Shown here: positions 1 to 7,894 of the stretch, piece by piece
Layout of the letters: every line of letters starts with the position of its first letter
Position numbering within the stretch: position 1 is the first letter of the stretch
Assembly (NCBI GenBank): GCA_023819375.1
Contig: JAMWDI010000012.1
Coordinates: 1 to 10,972 of the forward strand
Direction of reading: 5' to 3'
Length of the DNA stretch: 10,972 nucleotides
From: Candidatus Omnitrophota bacterium
Lineage (GTDB): Bacteria > Ratteibacteria > UBA8468 > B48-G9 > JAFGKM01
Notes under the pieces: model-generated
Told to the model about the DNA's origin: nothing
Databases searched by the model: none
The model's input: the letters and a program-made list of their open reading frames with translations, nothing else
Translations under genes and position numbers: made by a program

Positions 1-1
1 G

Positions 2-439
2 AGAGTTGGTTTTGCGGTAGGGAATAAATATATAATAAAAGCGCTTGCAAAACTTAAAAGTTACTATGATTATGGTGTCTTTACTCCAATACAGGTTGCT
101 TCTATATGTGCTTTAAGGCTTGATGAAAAATATATTGAGCAAGTCAGAGAAACGTATAAGAAAAGGAGGGATGTCCTTGTTGATGGTCTTAATAGAATTG
201 GATGGTATGTAGAAAAACCAAAAGCAACTATGTACGTTTGGGCAGAAATCCCAGAAAAGTTTAAAAAAATGGGTTCTATGAAATTCGCTTTATATCTTCT
301 TGAAAAAGCAGATGTTGCTGTCTCACCAGGAATAGGTTTCGGTAAATATGGAGAGGGATATGTAAGATTTGCACTTGTAGAAAATGAAATGAGAATAAAA
401 CAAGCAATCAAAAATCTTAAAAAAATCTTTTCACAATGA
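2..439 (+). CDS. alaC: AlaC-like alanine aminotransferase, C-terminal part (5' end outside window)
   Basis: This is the last 145 residues of a fold-type I, PLP-dependent class I/II aminotransferase. The closest match I recall is the AlaC glutamate-pyruvate aminotransferase group, which interconverts pyruvate and alanine with glutamate as amino donor in the cytoplasm. The fragment opens with RVGFAVGN, which carries the phosphate-binding Arg that follows the PLP lysine; the lysine itself lies just outside the window. Next come [14 protein letters not shown], then [30 protein letters not shown] with the carboxylate-binding Arg, and a C-terminal helix ending in FSQ. All of these line up with the E. 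coli AlaC C-terminus as I remember it. Related LL-diaminopimelate aminotransferases are the main alternative. The gene stops 117 bases before the regulator, with no convincing terminator between them, and it is probably unrelated to the operon that follows. Confidence 0.88.
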   Translation, partial: RVGFAVGNKYIIKALAKLKSYYDYGVFTPIQVASICALRLDEKYIEQVRETYKKRRDVLVDGLNRIGWYVEKPKATMYVWAEIPEKFKKMGSMKFALYLLEKADVAVSPGIGFGKYGEGYVRFALVENEMRIKQAIKNLKKIFSQ

Positions 440-472
440 AATAGTTTTTCACAATTTTTTTTAATTTAAAAG

Positions 473-480
473 TGTATACA
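473..480. promoter_or_regulatory. Palindrome TGTATACA, candidate operator upstream of regulator 1
   Basis: This perfect 8-base palindrome lies 32 bases upstream of the -35 element of the regulator 1 promoter. The same palindrome, followed by AAAA and TTAATT-like sequence, lies 34 bases upstream of the -35 of regulator 2. AraR, which has the same GntR + LacI architecture as these regulators, binds TTGTACGTACAA-type palindromes, so an autoregulatory role is plausible. A half-site TGTATA also overlaps the -10 element (533-538). Function is inferred from conservation between two copies only. Confidence 0.5.
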
Positions 481-512
481 AAATTTTAATTATTTTAAAA
501 AATGAATAAATC

Positions 513-540
513 TTGACAAAATAAAAATTATTTGTATAAT
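513..540 (+). promoter_or_regulatory. Sigma-70-type promoter of regulator 1 operon
   Basis: A consensus -35 TTGACA (513-518) and a consensus -10 TATAAT (535-540) are separated by 16 bases. The -10 ends 16 bases before the ATG of regulator 1. A start of transcription about 7 bases downstream would leave a leader of only about 10 bases, so the message would be nearly leaderless. The second regulator copy has the same arrangement with the same 16-base spacer. Confidence 0.8.
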
Positions 541-556
541 AATTTATGAAGATAAA

Positions 557-1588
557 ATGAGAAGAGTACTTTTATGGTTTGAAATATATAAGGAATTAAA
601 AGAAGAAATAAACAAAGGCAGATATAAAAGTGGTGATAAATTTTTAAAAATTAAAGACATATGCAAGAAATTTAACGTAAGTGAGATAACAGCAAGAAGA
701 GTTTTGAACGAACTTGAAAGAGAGAAATTGATTATAAAAAAACAAAGGATTGGAACAATAATAAATAGAACAAATTTAAAACTTTTCTTTATTGTTCCTC
801 ATGTCTGGAATTTAAAAAACATATCCTCTTTACCTATTATTCAGGCAGAAGTTTTAAAAGGTATTTTTAAAAAAAGTGTTGAAGAAAATGTTGAAATTGA
901 ATTTGTTGATGAAAAAACATTTTTTAAAAATATTAAGAATGGAATTTATTTCCTTTTTTATCATAGTTTAGACGATAAAAAAGAGAAAGAAATTTTAGAA
1001 AAAATTTCTTCAAATATTGTAATAGTTCATTCTCCTGTTTCTATTAAAAATATCCATACAATTAGAGTAAATCTTTATAATGGCGCCTATATTGCAGTAA
1101 TTCATCTGATTGAGAGAGGTTACAAAAGAATAGGATTTATTACTGGTTCATTAAAAAATGAATGGTTTCTATTAAGATTTGAAGGATATCTATCTGCATT
1201 GAGGGAAAGGAAAATTGGATTTGATGTAAAATTTGTTAAAGAGACAGATGGAGAAAAAGAAGAAAATGACTGGAATGCCTTTGAAGAATTATTGAATTTA
1301 AAAAATCCACCAGATGCTATTTTCTGTGCCAATGATAAAAGAGCAATTCATATACTTGAATATTGTTATAAGAAAAATATAAAAGTGCCAGATGAAATAG
1401 GAATAATTGGATTTGATAATATACCAGAAACAGAAATAACAAATCCTCCATTAACAACAATAGAAACACATCTTGAAAAATTAGGAGAAAAGGCAATTGA
1501 ACTTGGAATTAAATTGACTACAGAAAAGATAAAAGAAACTCAAGATATAGTAATAGAACCAGAAATAATAATTAGAAAATCAACATAA
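557..1588 (+). CDS. GntR/LacI-type (AraR-like) transcriptional regulator, copy 1
   Basis: This 343-residue cytoplasmic repressor-type protein has a GntR winged helix-turn-helix at about residues 5-70. It includes YKELKEEI, a recognition helix in [14 protein letters not shown], and a wing around RIGTII. A LacI/periplasmic-binding-protein-like ligand domain follows at about 75-340, with [33 protein letters not shown] and [18 protein letters not shown]. This is the architecture of AraR, so a sugar effector is likely, but the ligand cannot be read from sequence. The ATG at 557 follows the -10 element closely and has no real Shine-Dalgarno, so translation is probably leaderless. It heads the operon: the pseudopilin starts 14 bases after its stop. 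From codon 41 onward it is identical at DNA level to the second copy at 9810-10841; residues 1-40 match only 24 of 40. Confidence 0.93.
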   Translation: MRRVLLWFEIYKELKEEINKGRYKSGDKFLKIKDICKKFNVSEITARRVLNELEREKLIIKKQRIGTIINRTNLKLFFIVPHVWNLKNISSLPIIQAEVLKGIFKKSVEENVEIEFVDEKTFFKNIKNGIYFLFYHSLDDKKEKEILEKISSNIVIVHSPVSIKNIHTIRVNLYNGAYIAVIHLIERGYKRIGFITGSLKNEWFLLRFEGYLSALRERKIGFDVKFVKETDGEKEENDWNAFEELLNLKNPPDAIFCANDKRAIHILEYCYKKNIKVPDEIGIIGFDNIPETEITNPPLTTIETHLEKLGEKAIELGIKLTTEKIKETQDIVIEPEIIIRKST

Positions 1589-1719
1589 AAGGAGGTGAAA
1601 TTATGAAAAGGAAAGGTTTTACATTAATAGAATTACTTGTAGTAGTGGCAATCATAGCGATACTTGCAGCAATGCTTTTACCTGCTCTAAGTAAGGCACG
1701 TGAAAGAGCAAGACAGGCA
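677..1719 (+). repeat. Long direct repeat, copy 1 (regulator codon 41 to pilin codon 39)
   Basis: These 1043 bases recur at 9930-10972 at a constant offset of 9253. I read one mismatch, A at 1635 versus G at 10888, a synonymous TTA/TTG in pilin codon 11. The left edge is abrupt: immediately upstream, within the same gene, the copies are clearly diverged. The right edge is not seen because the window ends, so copy 1 may be longer. No transposase or inverted ends accompany it, so it looks like a gene-family duplication homogenised by recombination rather than an insertion sequence. Confidence 0.95.
1588..1598 (+). promoter_or_regulatory. Near-perfect Shine-Dalgarno of pseudopilin 1
   Basis: AAAGGAGGTGA matches the anti-Shine-Dalgarno tail of 16S rRNA over its whole core and sits 4 bases before the ATG at 1603. 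It begins at the last base of the regulator stop codon. It is far stronger than anything in front of the regulator, implying that the pseudopilin is translated at a higher rate. The second cassette has the identical site at 10841-10851. Confidence 0.85.
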
Positions 1720-2409
1720 GTATGTGTAAGTAATTTAAAACAAATAGGAATCGCTTTTTATATGTATATTGATGACTATGATGGATATTTCCCAAGAGCA
1801 GTCTATGGATGGAGTGGTCAATATATGGCTCACTGGCATGTTTTATTTTTAAGATTAGGATATTTAAAAAGAAAATCACCAACAAGTACTTACTTAAGTA
1901 GAAAAGATTTTCAACCTTTAATATGTCCATCTGCTCCAAATTTAAGGAAACCTTCTACAGATTTATATTCAATCCCGGGTTGGGATTATAGATACATTAG
2001 TTATGGATATAATATTTCTTTCATTGGTGGAAGTTCTGGTGTCGGAGGTTCATTATATCAACCAGCAAAATTATCTCAAATAAAAAAACCTTCCAAAACG
2101 ATACTACTTGCCGATTCACTTGCTGTTTACTATACAGGGGGTCCATCAGGAACAGTTAGTTCTTACGATGCAGGGTATTTTACTCTCTATCCATCTGCAA
2201 AGAATGCAGGAGTAACAGGAGTACCTCATGCAAGGCATTCACGAGTAGTTAATGTATTATGGTGTGATGGACATGTTTCCTCTCACAATGCTCCTTCAAG
2301 ACAAATTTATAGTGACGCACCTGAGTGGGAATGTTATCATCCAAGTTGCCTTGGAGATATATGGAGATGTCCCGAACCAGGAGAAAAGAGTTGGTGGGAT
2401 AGAGATTAA
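1603..2409 (+). CDS. Type II/IV pseudopilin with H-X9-DG motif
   Basis: This 268-residue pilin-like protein starts with a short basic leader and a class III prepilin signal, [20 protein letters not shown]. Cleavage is expected after Gly5, with the conserved Glu at mature position 5 and a hydrophobic helix to about residue 30. The region around residues 40-64 ([17 protein letters not shown]) is typical of prepilin-type proteins of planctomycetes, lentisphaeras and relatives. Near the C-terminus, H212 followed by nine residues and D222-G223 is the H-X9-DG processing-associated motif. Cysteines at 108, 221, 244, 249 and 256 could form disulfides or bind metal. After PilD-type processing it should be inserted in the inner membrane and may assemble into a surface or periplasmic pseudopilus. 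Sitting between a sugar-type regulator and secreted enzymes, it may help surface binding or export; this role is inferred. Confidence 0.93.
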   Translation: MKRKGFTLIELLVVVAIIAILAAMLLPALSKARERARQAVCVSNLKQIGIAFYMYIDDYDGYFPRAVYGWSGQYMAHWHVLFLRLGYLKRKSPTSTYLSRKDFQPLICPSAPNLRKPSTDLYSIPGWDYRYISYGYNISFIGGSSGVGGSLYQPAKLSQIKKPSKTILLADSLAVYYTGGPSGTVSSYDAGYFTLYPSAKNAGVTGVPHARHSRVVNVLWCDGHVSSHNAPSRQIYSDAPEWECYHPSCLGDIWRCPEPGEKSWWDRD

Positions 2410-2429
2410 ATCCTAAAAGAGAGATGGAA

Positions 2430-4847
2430 ATGCGAGTATTTTTATTTATGATTGTATCTTTTTTAATGTTTAGTTTTTTGAGTTTTTCACAAGAGATAAA
2501 GATTTTTGAAGAAACACATATAGAACCTGGAAGAGAAAAAATTTTAAAATTTAAAATTCCTGAAGAAACAGAAAAAGAAGTTGATTTTATATTTGAATTC
2601 AAGGCAAGGTTAGAAGCGCCCACCTATACAAAAGGTTTAAATAGTATGAAGATTTTTATTAACGAGAAAGAGATTGATTTGAAATATTTAGTAAATAAAA
2701 ATGAAAATATTATTGTTATGCCAGGTTGGACATATCCAACATATATTAGATTCTGGAGTGGATATTTTTTATTTAAAGCTCCTGATTTTAAAGAATTTCA
2801 AGAGAGCAATCAATTCAAACCTGCATTTGTAAACCCATATTTATTTCAATGGAGAATAAATGACTTTATTAAAGGAGGAGAAAATATTTTGAAAATTCAG
2901 CACACAAATAAACATATTAATGAAAAGATAATTGTCGCAGATGGGAAAATTTTTATAAAAGAAAGGGAAATAAAAAAAGTTGTAAAAGATAATTTAGAAT
3001 ATTTTGCCCCTCTAAATATAGAAAGACTCCCTTTGAAAGTAGAAGTAACTAAAGGCGGATCTATTGCAGTGAGTTTAAAAGAATTTAAAACAATAATAAA
3101 TTCCAAATATTCAATAGAAGGTGGGGGATGGGCAGAATTAAAAGAAAACGAATATTCAAATTTTAATAATATACAAGTAAAAAAGGAAGAGAATGATTTT
3201 AAAATATATTGTGAAGCAAATGATTTCAGTATTGAAAAAGAGATAAAGATAAAAGATTTATGTGTTGAAGTAAGAGAAAAATTAAAAAATAAAAAAGGAA
3301 GAATATTACCATTAATGCATAGACATTTTGTAGAACTTCCAGAATTACAAAGATTGTATCTTGGAGGGCAAATAATCCCTCAAAAAATAGGTGTTTGGCC
3401 TAATCCATCAAATCCAACAACAATATGTGTTGAGAAAAGAGGAGCAGTTGGTTTAATAGCACTTGATGACATTTTCAGGGTACATATTTGTCCTTTTGGT
3501 TCACATGGCATTTATGGTATTGCTGATAATGAACTAGTTATACCTCCTGAAAGCGAAATTAATATAAAATGGGCTATATTTTTAACAGACAAATCTGATT
3601 ATTATTCAATTATAAATTTAATGAGAAAATTTTTAGAAGTTAATTTTAAAATAGATGGTCCAATGGTTTTTATACATCCAAGAGAACCGAATACAAAATG
3701 GAGAACACATCCAAGAGAACTTCCAAACGTGGGAACAAGTATAGATGATTTAAAAAGTTATTTAATGAATAAAAGTGCAAAATTTGCCATTTCAGGTATT
3801 GGTGAAATAGGAAAATGGCAAGATTATAAGAACGAAATTCCTCTTGGTACAGCATTTCAGAAAGTTGTTGAAATAGAAAGATATAAAAAATTTTTCAGCA
3901 ATTTGAAAAAAGCATGTCCTGAAATTAAAACAGGAGTTTATTTTCACTGTTTTTTAGATGTATCAGAAGAAGCGCCAAGTAAGTTTAAAAATAGTAAAAT
4001 TCTTGATGAGAAAGGTAATCATATTGAATATGGATATGGCAGAAAAAGAAATATTCCACTTTTACTATATCTACCTACTTTGGATAATTCTTTTGGAGAA
4101 GAAATCAAAAAAAATGTTGATATTATAATTGACAAAATTGGAGCAGATGGTATTTATTGGGATGAATTTGAGTATTCTTATGTAAAATATCATTATGGCG
4201 AACCACATGATGGAGTAAGTGCTGATATAGAATGGGGAACAAATAAAATAAAAAGATTGAAAAGTTCTGTCACTCTTTTATCACAACCATGGAGAATGAA
4301 GATTGTTGATGAAATAGGCCAAAAAGGGAAATTTATGATATTTAATTTTCCACCACATACAGAAACAAGTTTAGAAATTAGTAAAAAATATAAAGTGCCA
4401 AGATTTGTAGAAAATGGTGGGACTACTATTCCCTGTATTAATACTCATTTATATACACCAATAGCACTTGGTAACCATACTTTTGAACAAGAAGAAGAAG
4501 ATAGTTATTGGTGGATGTTAAGAGTGCTAAATTATGGTTGTCTTTATTACTGGTATCATGATGGCATTTGGGCAGATTATCCTACTATTACAAAATATAT
4601 GTTCCCAATCACTCCCCTTGAAATTGGTCCAGGATATATAATTGGAAAGGAAAGAATATTGACTGTTAAAAGTGGTTATTTTTCATTTGGAGATATGTCT
4701 AACGGCGAATTACATTTTTTTGGAAAAGAAGGGAGAGAAATTAGAAAAGATTATAAAATCATTATAAAGGAAGGAAAAAAATATTTTAAAATAATTCTTG
4801 ATAATAATGAAAGTTGTGTAATAATTAAAAAGGGGGAGACAAAATGA
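2430..4847 (+). CDS. Secreted TIM-barrel glycosidase-like protein, family not recognised
   Basis: This 805-residue protein is probably exported. I prefer the ATG at 2430 over the in-frame ATG at 2424, because AGAGAG at 2418-2423 is then 6 bases upstream instead of touching the start. This gives a signal peptide MRVFLFMIVSFLMFSFLSFS followed by QEIKIFEE. Residues about 22-200 look like a beta-sandwich with FIN, LFKAPDF and NDFIKGGENILKIQH, the style of an accessory jelly roll. Residues about 200-400 look like a second beta-rich region. From about 410 a barrel-like part carries GVYFHCFLD (502-510) and DGIYWDEFE (573-581), where D578 and E579 are candidate catalytic residues at a strand end. A small beta region closes the protein. 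A glycoside hydrolase function is inferred from fold-like motifs and neighbours; substrate and family are unknown. It follows the pilin after 20 bases and overlaps the next gene by 4. Confidence 0.75.
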   Translation: MRVFLFMIVSFLMFSFLSFSQEIKIFEETHIEPGREKILKFKIPEETEKEVDFIFEFKARLEAPTYTKGLNSMKIFINEKEIDLKYLVNKNENIIVMPGWTYPTYIRFWSGYFLFKAPDFKEFQESNQFKPAFVNPYLFQWRINDFIKGGENILKIQHTNKHINEKIIVADGKIFIKEREIKKVVKDNLEYFAPLNIERLPLKVEVTKGGSIAVSLKEFKTIINSKYSIEGGGWAELKENEYSNFNNIQVKKEENDFKIYCEANDFSIEKEIKIKDLCVEVREKLKNKKGRILPLMHRHFVELPELQRLYLGGQIIPQKIGVWPNPSNPTTICVEKRGAVGLIALDDIFRVHICPFGSHGIYGIADNELVIPPESEINIKWAIFLTDKSDYYSIINLMRKFLEVNFKIDGPMVFIHPREPNTKWRTHPRELPNVGTSIDDLKSYLMNKSAKFAISGIGEIGKWQDYKNEIPLGTAFQKVVEIERYKKFFSNLKKACPEIKTGVYFHCFLDVSEEAPSKFKNSKILDEKGNHIEYGYGRKRNIPLLLYLPTLDNSFGEEIKKNVDIIIDKIGADGIYWDEFEYSYVKYHYGEPHDGVSADIEWGTNKIKRLKSSVTLLSQPWRMKIVDEIGQKGKFMIFNFPPHTETSLEISKKYKVPRFVENGGTTIPCINTHLYTPIALGNHTFEQEEEDSYWWMLRVLNYGCLYYWYHDGIWADYPTITKYMFPITPLEIGPGYIIGKERILTVKSGYFSFGDMSNGELHFFGKEGREIRKDYKIIIKEGKKYFKIILDNNESCVIIKKGETK

Positions 4848-7800
4848 AAAAGATTTACATTTTAGTTTATTTATTATTTTTTCTAATTCTGAAATCTGAA
4901 AATAGAGCAACTGTGATTAAACCTATAAAATTAGATTTTTCTCGGTATGGAATTATTAGTGATACCTATGATGTTGAGCAAATTATCTCAATGAATTTAG
5001 AAATAGAAAAGAAAATTTCAGAAAGTATAGATAATTCTCTATTATTAATATTTGGAGAACAAGTGAAAGAAGATGTTTTTGATAAAATTTTTTCGTCCTC
5101 TATTATCAAACTTTCAATAAAATCCCTTCTCAAAAGAGGCGGAGCAATTTTCTGGGGACCAACATCGTGGGATATTCTTGTTCGTATCCCTAAAAATATG
5201 AAGGATTTTTTTAAAGAAATAGGTGCACATCTTATTACAATTGAAAATTATAAAGGAGAAACACCGGATTATTATTATACTGGTATTGGTAATCCCGATT
5301 TTGAGCATCCATTTATTACAACTCCTAATGATCTTAGAAAATTATCTAAAAAATGGCAAGGAGCAAATTCTATAAGATATTTTGATAAATTACCTGAAAA
5401 TTGTAAAGTTTTACTTATTGATAAAGATAAAAAAGTACCTCTTATGATAATTCAGGAAAATATACTTACTAATGGTAAAATTATCAATTCTTACTGCTAT
5501 AGTATAATGAGAAGTGCTGAAGATGCTTTTTGGGAGAATTTAATTATCAATTTGTATGGTAAGAGAGAAAAGATATCTAAAAGGGAAGTTGTAGAAAGCA
5601 AACTATTTGGAGGGAATATTATAAGTCTAACAGAAAAAGAGAATACAGAAGAATATAAAGTAATATACCCAAAAAAGGCAAAAAAATCTCCAGTTATAGA
5701 TGGAATTTGTGAAGAAATTTGGAATATAGTTGACTGGGTTGAACTTGTTGAATCAAAAGAAGGGAAAGTGCCTAAAAAGAAGACATGGGTGAAAATTATT
5801 TATGATGATGAAAATTTTTATGTTTTTTATAAATGTGAAGAACCAAATCCATCAAATTTAAAAACATTAACAAAGATAAGAGATGGAGAGGTATGGAATG
5901 ATGACTCTGTAGAACTTTTTTTAAAAACAGAAGAAAATCTTTATCATTTTATAGTAAATGCAGAGGGAGTTACCTATGATGCAAAAAATCAAAATTCCCA
6001 TTGGAATCCAGAATACAAAATATCTACAAGAAAAGGAGATGAATACTGGACAGTTGAATTACAAATTCCTTTTGAAATTTTAGAAACAAATATTGAAAAA
6101 AGCCCAGTAATTAAGATTGGTTTATGTAGAAACGAACAGCAACTTAAAGAATATTCCTCATTATTACCTGCTCCAAAAGGATTTTATGACCCTAATTCAT
6201 GGGGGTTCTTATCCTTTATTTCAGAGAATGCATTTTTGAGCTATTTGAGAAATAAAAAATATGAGAAGAAAAAATTATTATATGAGGGTGGGTATTTAAT
6301 TTGGTATGATAATCCTTATAAAACAAAATATTCAAATACTCTACCTGAGAAGATGGAAGAAATAAAGAATTTAAAAATTATTCTTGCAAAAAATGAAAAA
6401 GAATGTAGTAATATTTTAATAACAAATTTTACAGATGATAATTTAATATTTAGAATAGAGCCAGATATAGATGGGGTGAAAGACCAAAAAGGCAAAATTT
6501 ATGATTTTTATCAAATTGTCACTTTAAAAGAATCAATTGCCCGTTTAAATCCTTATAAAGAAAGACAATTTGATCCACTTGTAAAATTAAACGAAGGGAA
6601 TATAATATCAGTGCCTCCGTATGAAACAAAACAAATATGGTTAGATATAAAAGGAGAATTGCCATCCGGTAAATATAATACATCTATTTCTTTTGTTCCT
6701 GTTAATAATCTTTTTAAAGAAAAAAAAGTTGATCTTGAAATTGAAATAGTTAACTTTGAGTTTCCTAAGAAATTACCTATAATTGGTTATGCTTATGGCC
6801 CATATGATATGACCTGGGCTAAAAACAAAAGAAGTGCATATTTTGCAGTTTGTCCAGAATATCATCTTTCATATGTGATGCTTTATTTTCCATTAAATGC
6901 TATTAAAAAAGACGAGAAAGGCAAAATTTATATTTCAAACGATAAAAAGGATTATTTTAGATGGTTTGTTGATGAAATAACAGGAAAAGAAATAATAGAA
7001 GAAAAACTTGCATTAAAATATGTAGAAGGATGGTTTTATAGTTATGGAATATATCTTGAATTTAATAGACGTTTAGTATCTCTGGGATTACCTTTAAAAA
7101 AAGATACTGTATATTATGAAGTTGATATATCAAAAGAAGAATGGGAGAAATTGTTTAAGGAATGGCTATACAAATGGTTTACGTTTTTAAAAGAAGAAAA
7201 TATAGATTTTAAAAAATTCTTCATTCCACTCCTTGATGAGCCAAGAGATTTCATTGCAGATAAATTGTTTGAAGTAGGGAAAATTATAAAAGAAATAGAA
7301 CCAAACTGTCAAATAACTTTAAATCCAGCAACTTGGACATCTTTTGAATTAATAGAAAAATTGAATCCTGTTGTTGATCTATGGGTGCCATGGGAAGTAA
7401 GATTAATTTCTCGTGGAGATATTTCAAAAAAAGAATTGGAATTTTATCAGAAAAATGAAAAAATGTTTGCCACTTACTTATGTAGCCCTTCTGGAATTAT
7501 TTTGCCTTTAATTTCTTATTATCGTTTAAGAGGAATAAGGGCATATTTAATGAAGACATCTGGAATAATTTTATGGGGTTTCAATTCCTGGAGAGGAAAC
7601 GACTGGAATGAATTTGACGATAAAGAGATAGATTATCATCTTTTTTATCATGGTGATAAAGGACCTATTCCCAGTATCAGAGCAGAATCTTTTAGAGAGG
7701 GCTTTGAAGATTATTATATATTGCTGTCAGTAGAAAAGAAACTAAAAGAAAAGTATGTAGATGAAATAGCAAAATTAATTTCAAGAGAACATTTAGAAAG

Positions 7801-7876
7801 ATTAATAAAAGAAGAAAATGCCGATTTAATTTTAGAATGGAGGGAAAAGCTATTAAAATTTTTAGGAGAATCATAA
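4844..7876 (+). CDS. Secreted CBM9-like / DUF4091 (GH123-like) protein
   Basis: This 1010-residue protein begins with a basic N-terminus and hydrophobic stretch (YILVYLLFFLIL), a probable signal peptide with no obvious cleavage site. Residues about 25-250 resemble a Rossmann-like ThuA/glutamine-amidotransferase-like module (LLKRGGAIFWGPTSW, PFITTPNDL); this is tentative. Residues about 275-458 are a CBM9-like sugar-binding domain with PVIDGICEEIW, IIYDDENFYVFYKC and WNDDSVELFL. Residues about 500-640 are the beta-sandwich usual before DUF4091 (LPSGKYNTSISF, FEFPKKLP). The C-terminal barrel has FFIPLLDEPRD with D798-E799, matching the Asp-Glu pair of GH123-type hexosaminidases, then ILWGFNSW and the DUF4091 signature FREGFEDYYIL (950-960). 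A secreted glycosidase on an amino sugar or complex glycan is the best guess. Its ATG overlaps the upstream TGA by 4 bases and has a GGGGGAG ribosome site, so it is translationally coupled. Confidence 0.85.
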   Translation: MKKIYILVYLLFFLILKSENRATVIKPIKLDFSRYGIISDTYDVEQIISMNLEIEKKISESIDNSLLLIFGEQVKEDVFDKIFSSSIIKLSIKSLLKRGGAIFWGPTSWDILVRIPKNMKDFFKEIGAHLITIENYKGETPDYYYTGIGNPDFEHPFITTPNDLRKLSKKWQGANSIRYFDKLPENCKVLLIDKDKKVPLMIIQENILTNGKIINSYCYSIMRSAEDAFWENLIINLYGKREKISKREVVESKLFGGNIISLTEKENTEEYKVIYPKKAKKSPVIDGICEEIWNIVDWVELVESKEGKVPKKKTWVKIIYDDENFYVFYKCEEPNPSNLKTLTKIRDGEVWNDDSVELFLKTEENLYHFIVNAEGVTYDAKNQNSHWNPEYKISTRKGDEYWTVELQIPFEILETNIEKSPVIKIGLCRNEQQLKEYSSLLPAPKGFYDPNSWGFLSFISENAFLSYLRNKKYEKKKLLYEGGYLIWYDNPYKTKYSNTLPEKMEEIKNLKIILAKNEKECSNILITNFTDDNLIFRIEPDIDGVKDQKGKIYDFYQIVTLKESIARLNPYKERQFDPLVKLNEGNIISVPPYETKQIWLDIKGELPSGKYNTSISFVPVNNLFKEKKVDLEIEIVNFEFPKKLPIIGYAYGPYDMTWAKNKRSAYFAVCPEYHLSYVMLYFPLNAIKKDEKGKIYISNDKKDYFRWFVDEITGKEIIEEKLALKYVEGWFYSYGIYLEFNRRLVSLGLPLKKDTVYYEVDISKEEWEKLFKEWLYKWFTFLKEENIDFKKFFIPLLDEPRDFIADKLFEVGKIIKEIEPNCQITLNPATWTSFELIEKLNPVVDLWVPWEVRLISRGDISKKELEFYQKNEKMFATYLCSPSGIILPLISYYRLRGIRAYLMKTSGIILWGFNSWRGNDWNEFDDKEIDYHLFYHGDKGPIPSIRAESFREGFEDYYILLSVEKKLKEKYVDEIAKLISREHLERLIKEENADLILEWREKLLKFLGES

Positions 7877-7894
7877 ATCAAAAATAAGGATAGG

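Noticed and set aside
424-465. Possible terminator after alaC: TTTCA-CAA-TGAAA hairpin followed by T runs
   Set aside because: The stem is five base pairs with a single G-C pair and overlaps the stop codon; too weak to call in such AT-rich DNA.
546-560. Mini-ORF MKIK whose TGA overlaps the regulator 1 start
   Set aside because: Transcription probably begins at about 547, so its ATG would not be complete in the message, and copy 2 has no equivalent.
1120-1332. Minus-strand ORF inside the regulator (repeated at 10373-10585)
   Set aside because: It recurs only because the underlying regulator DNA is duplicated; it has no ribosome site or recognisable protein features.
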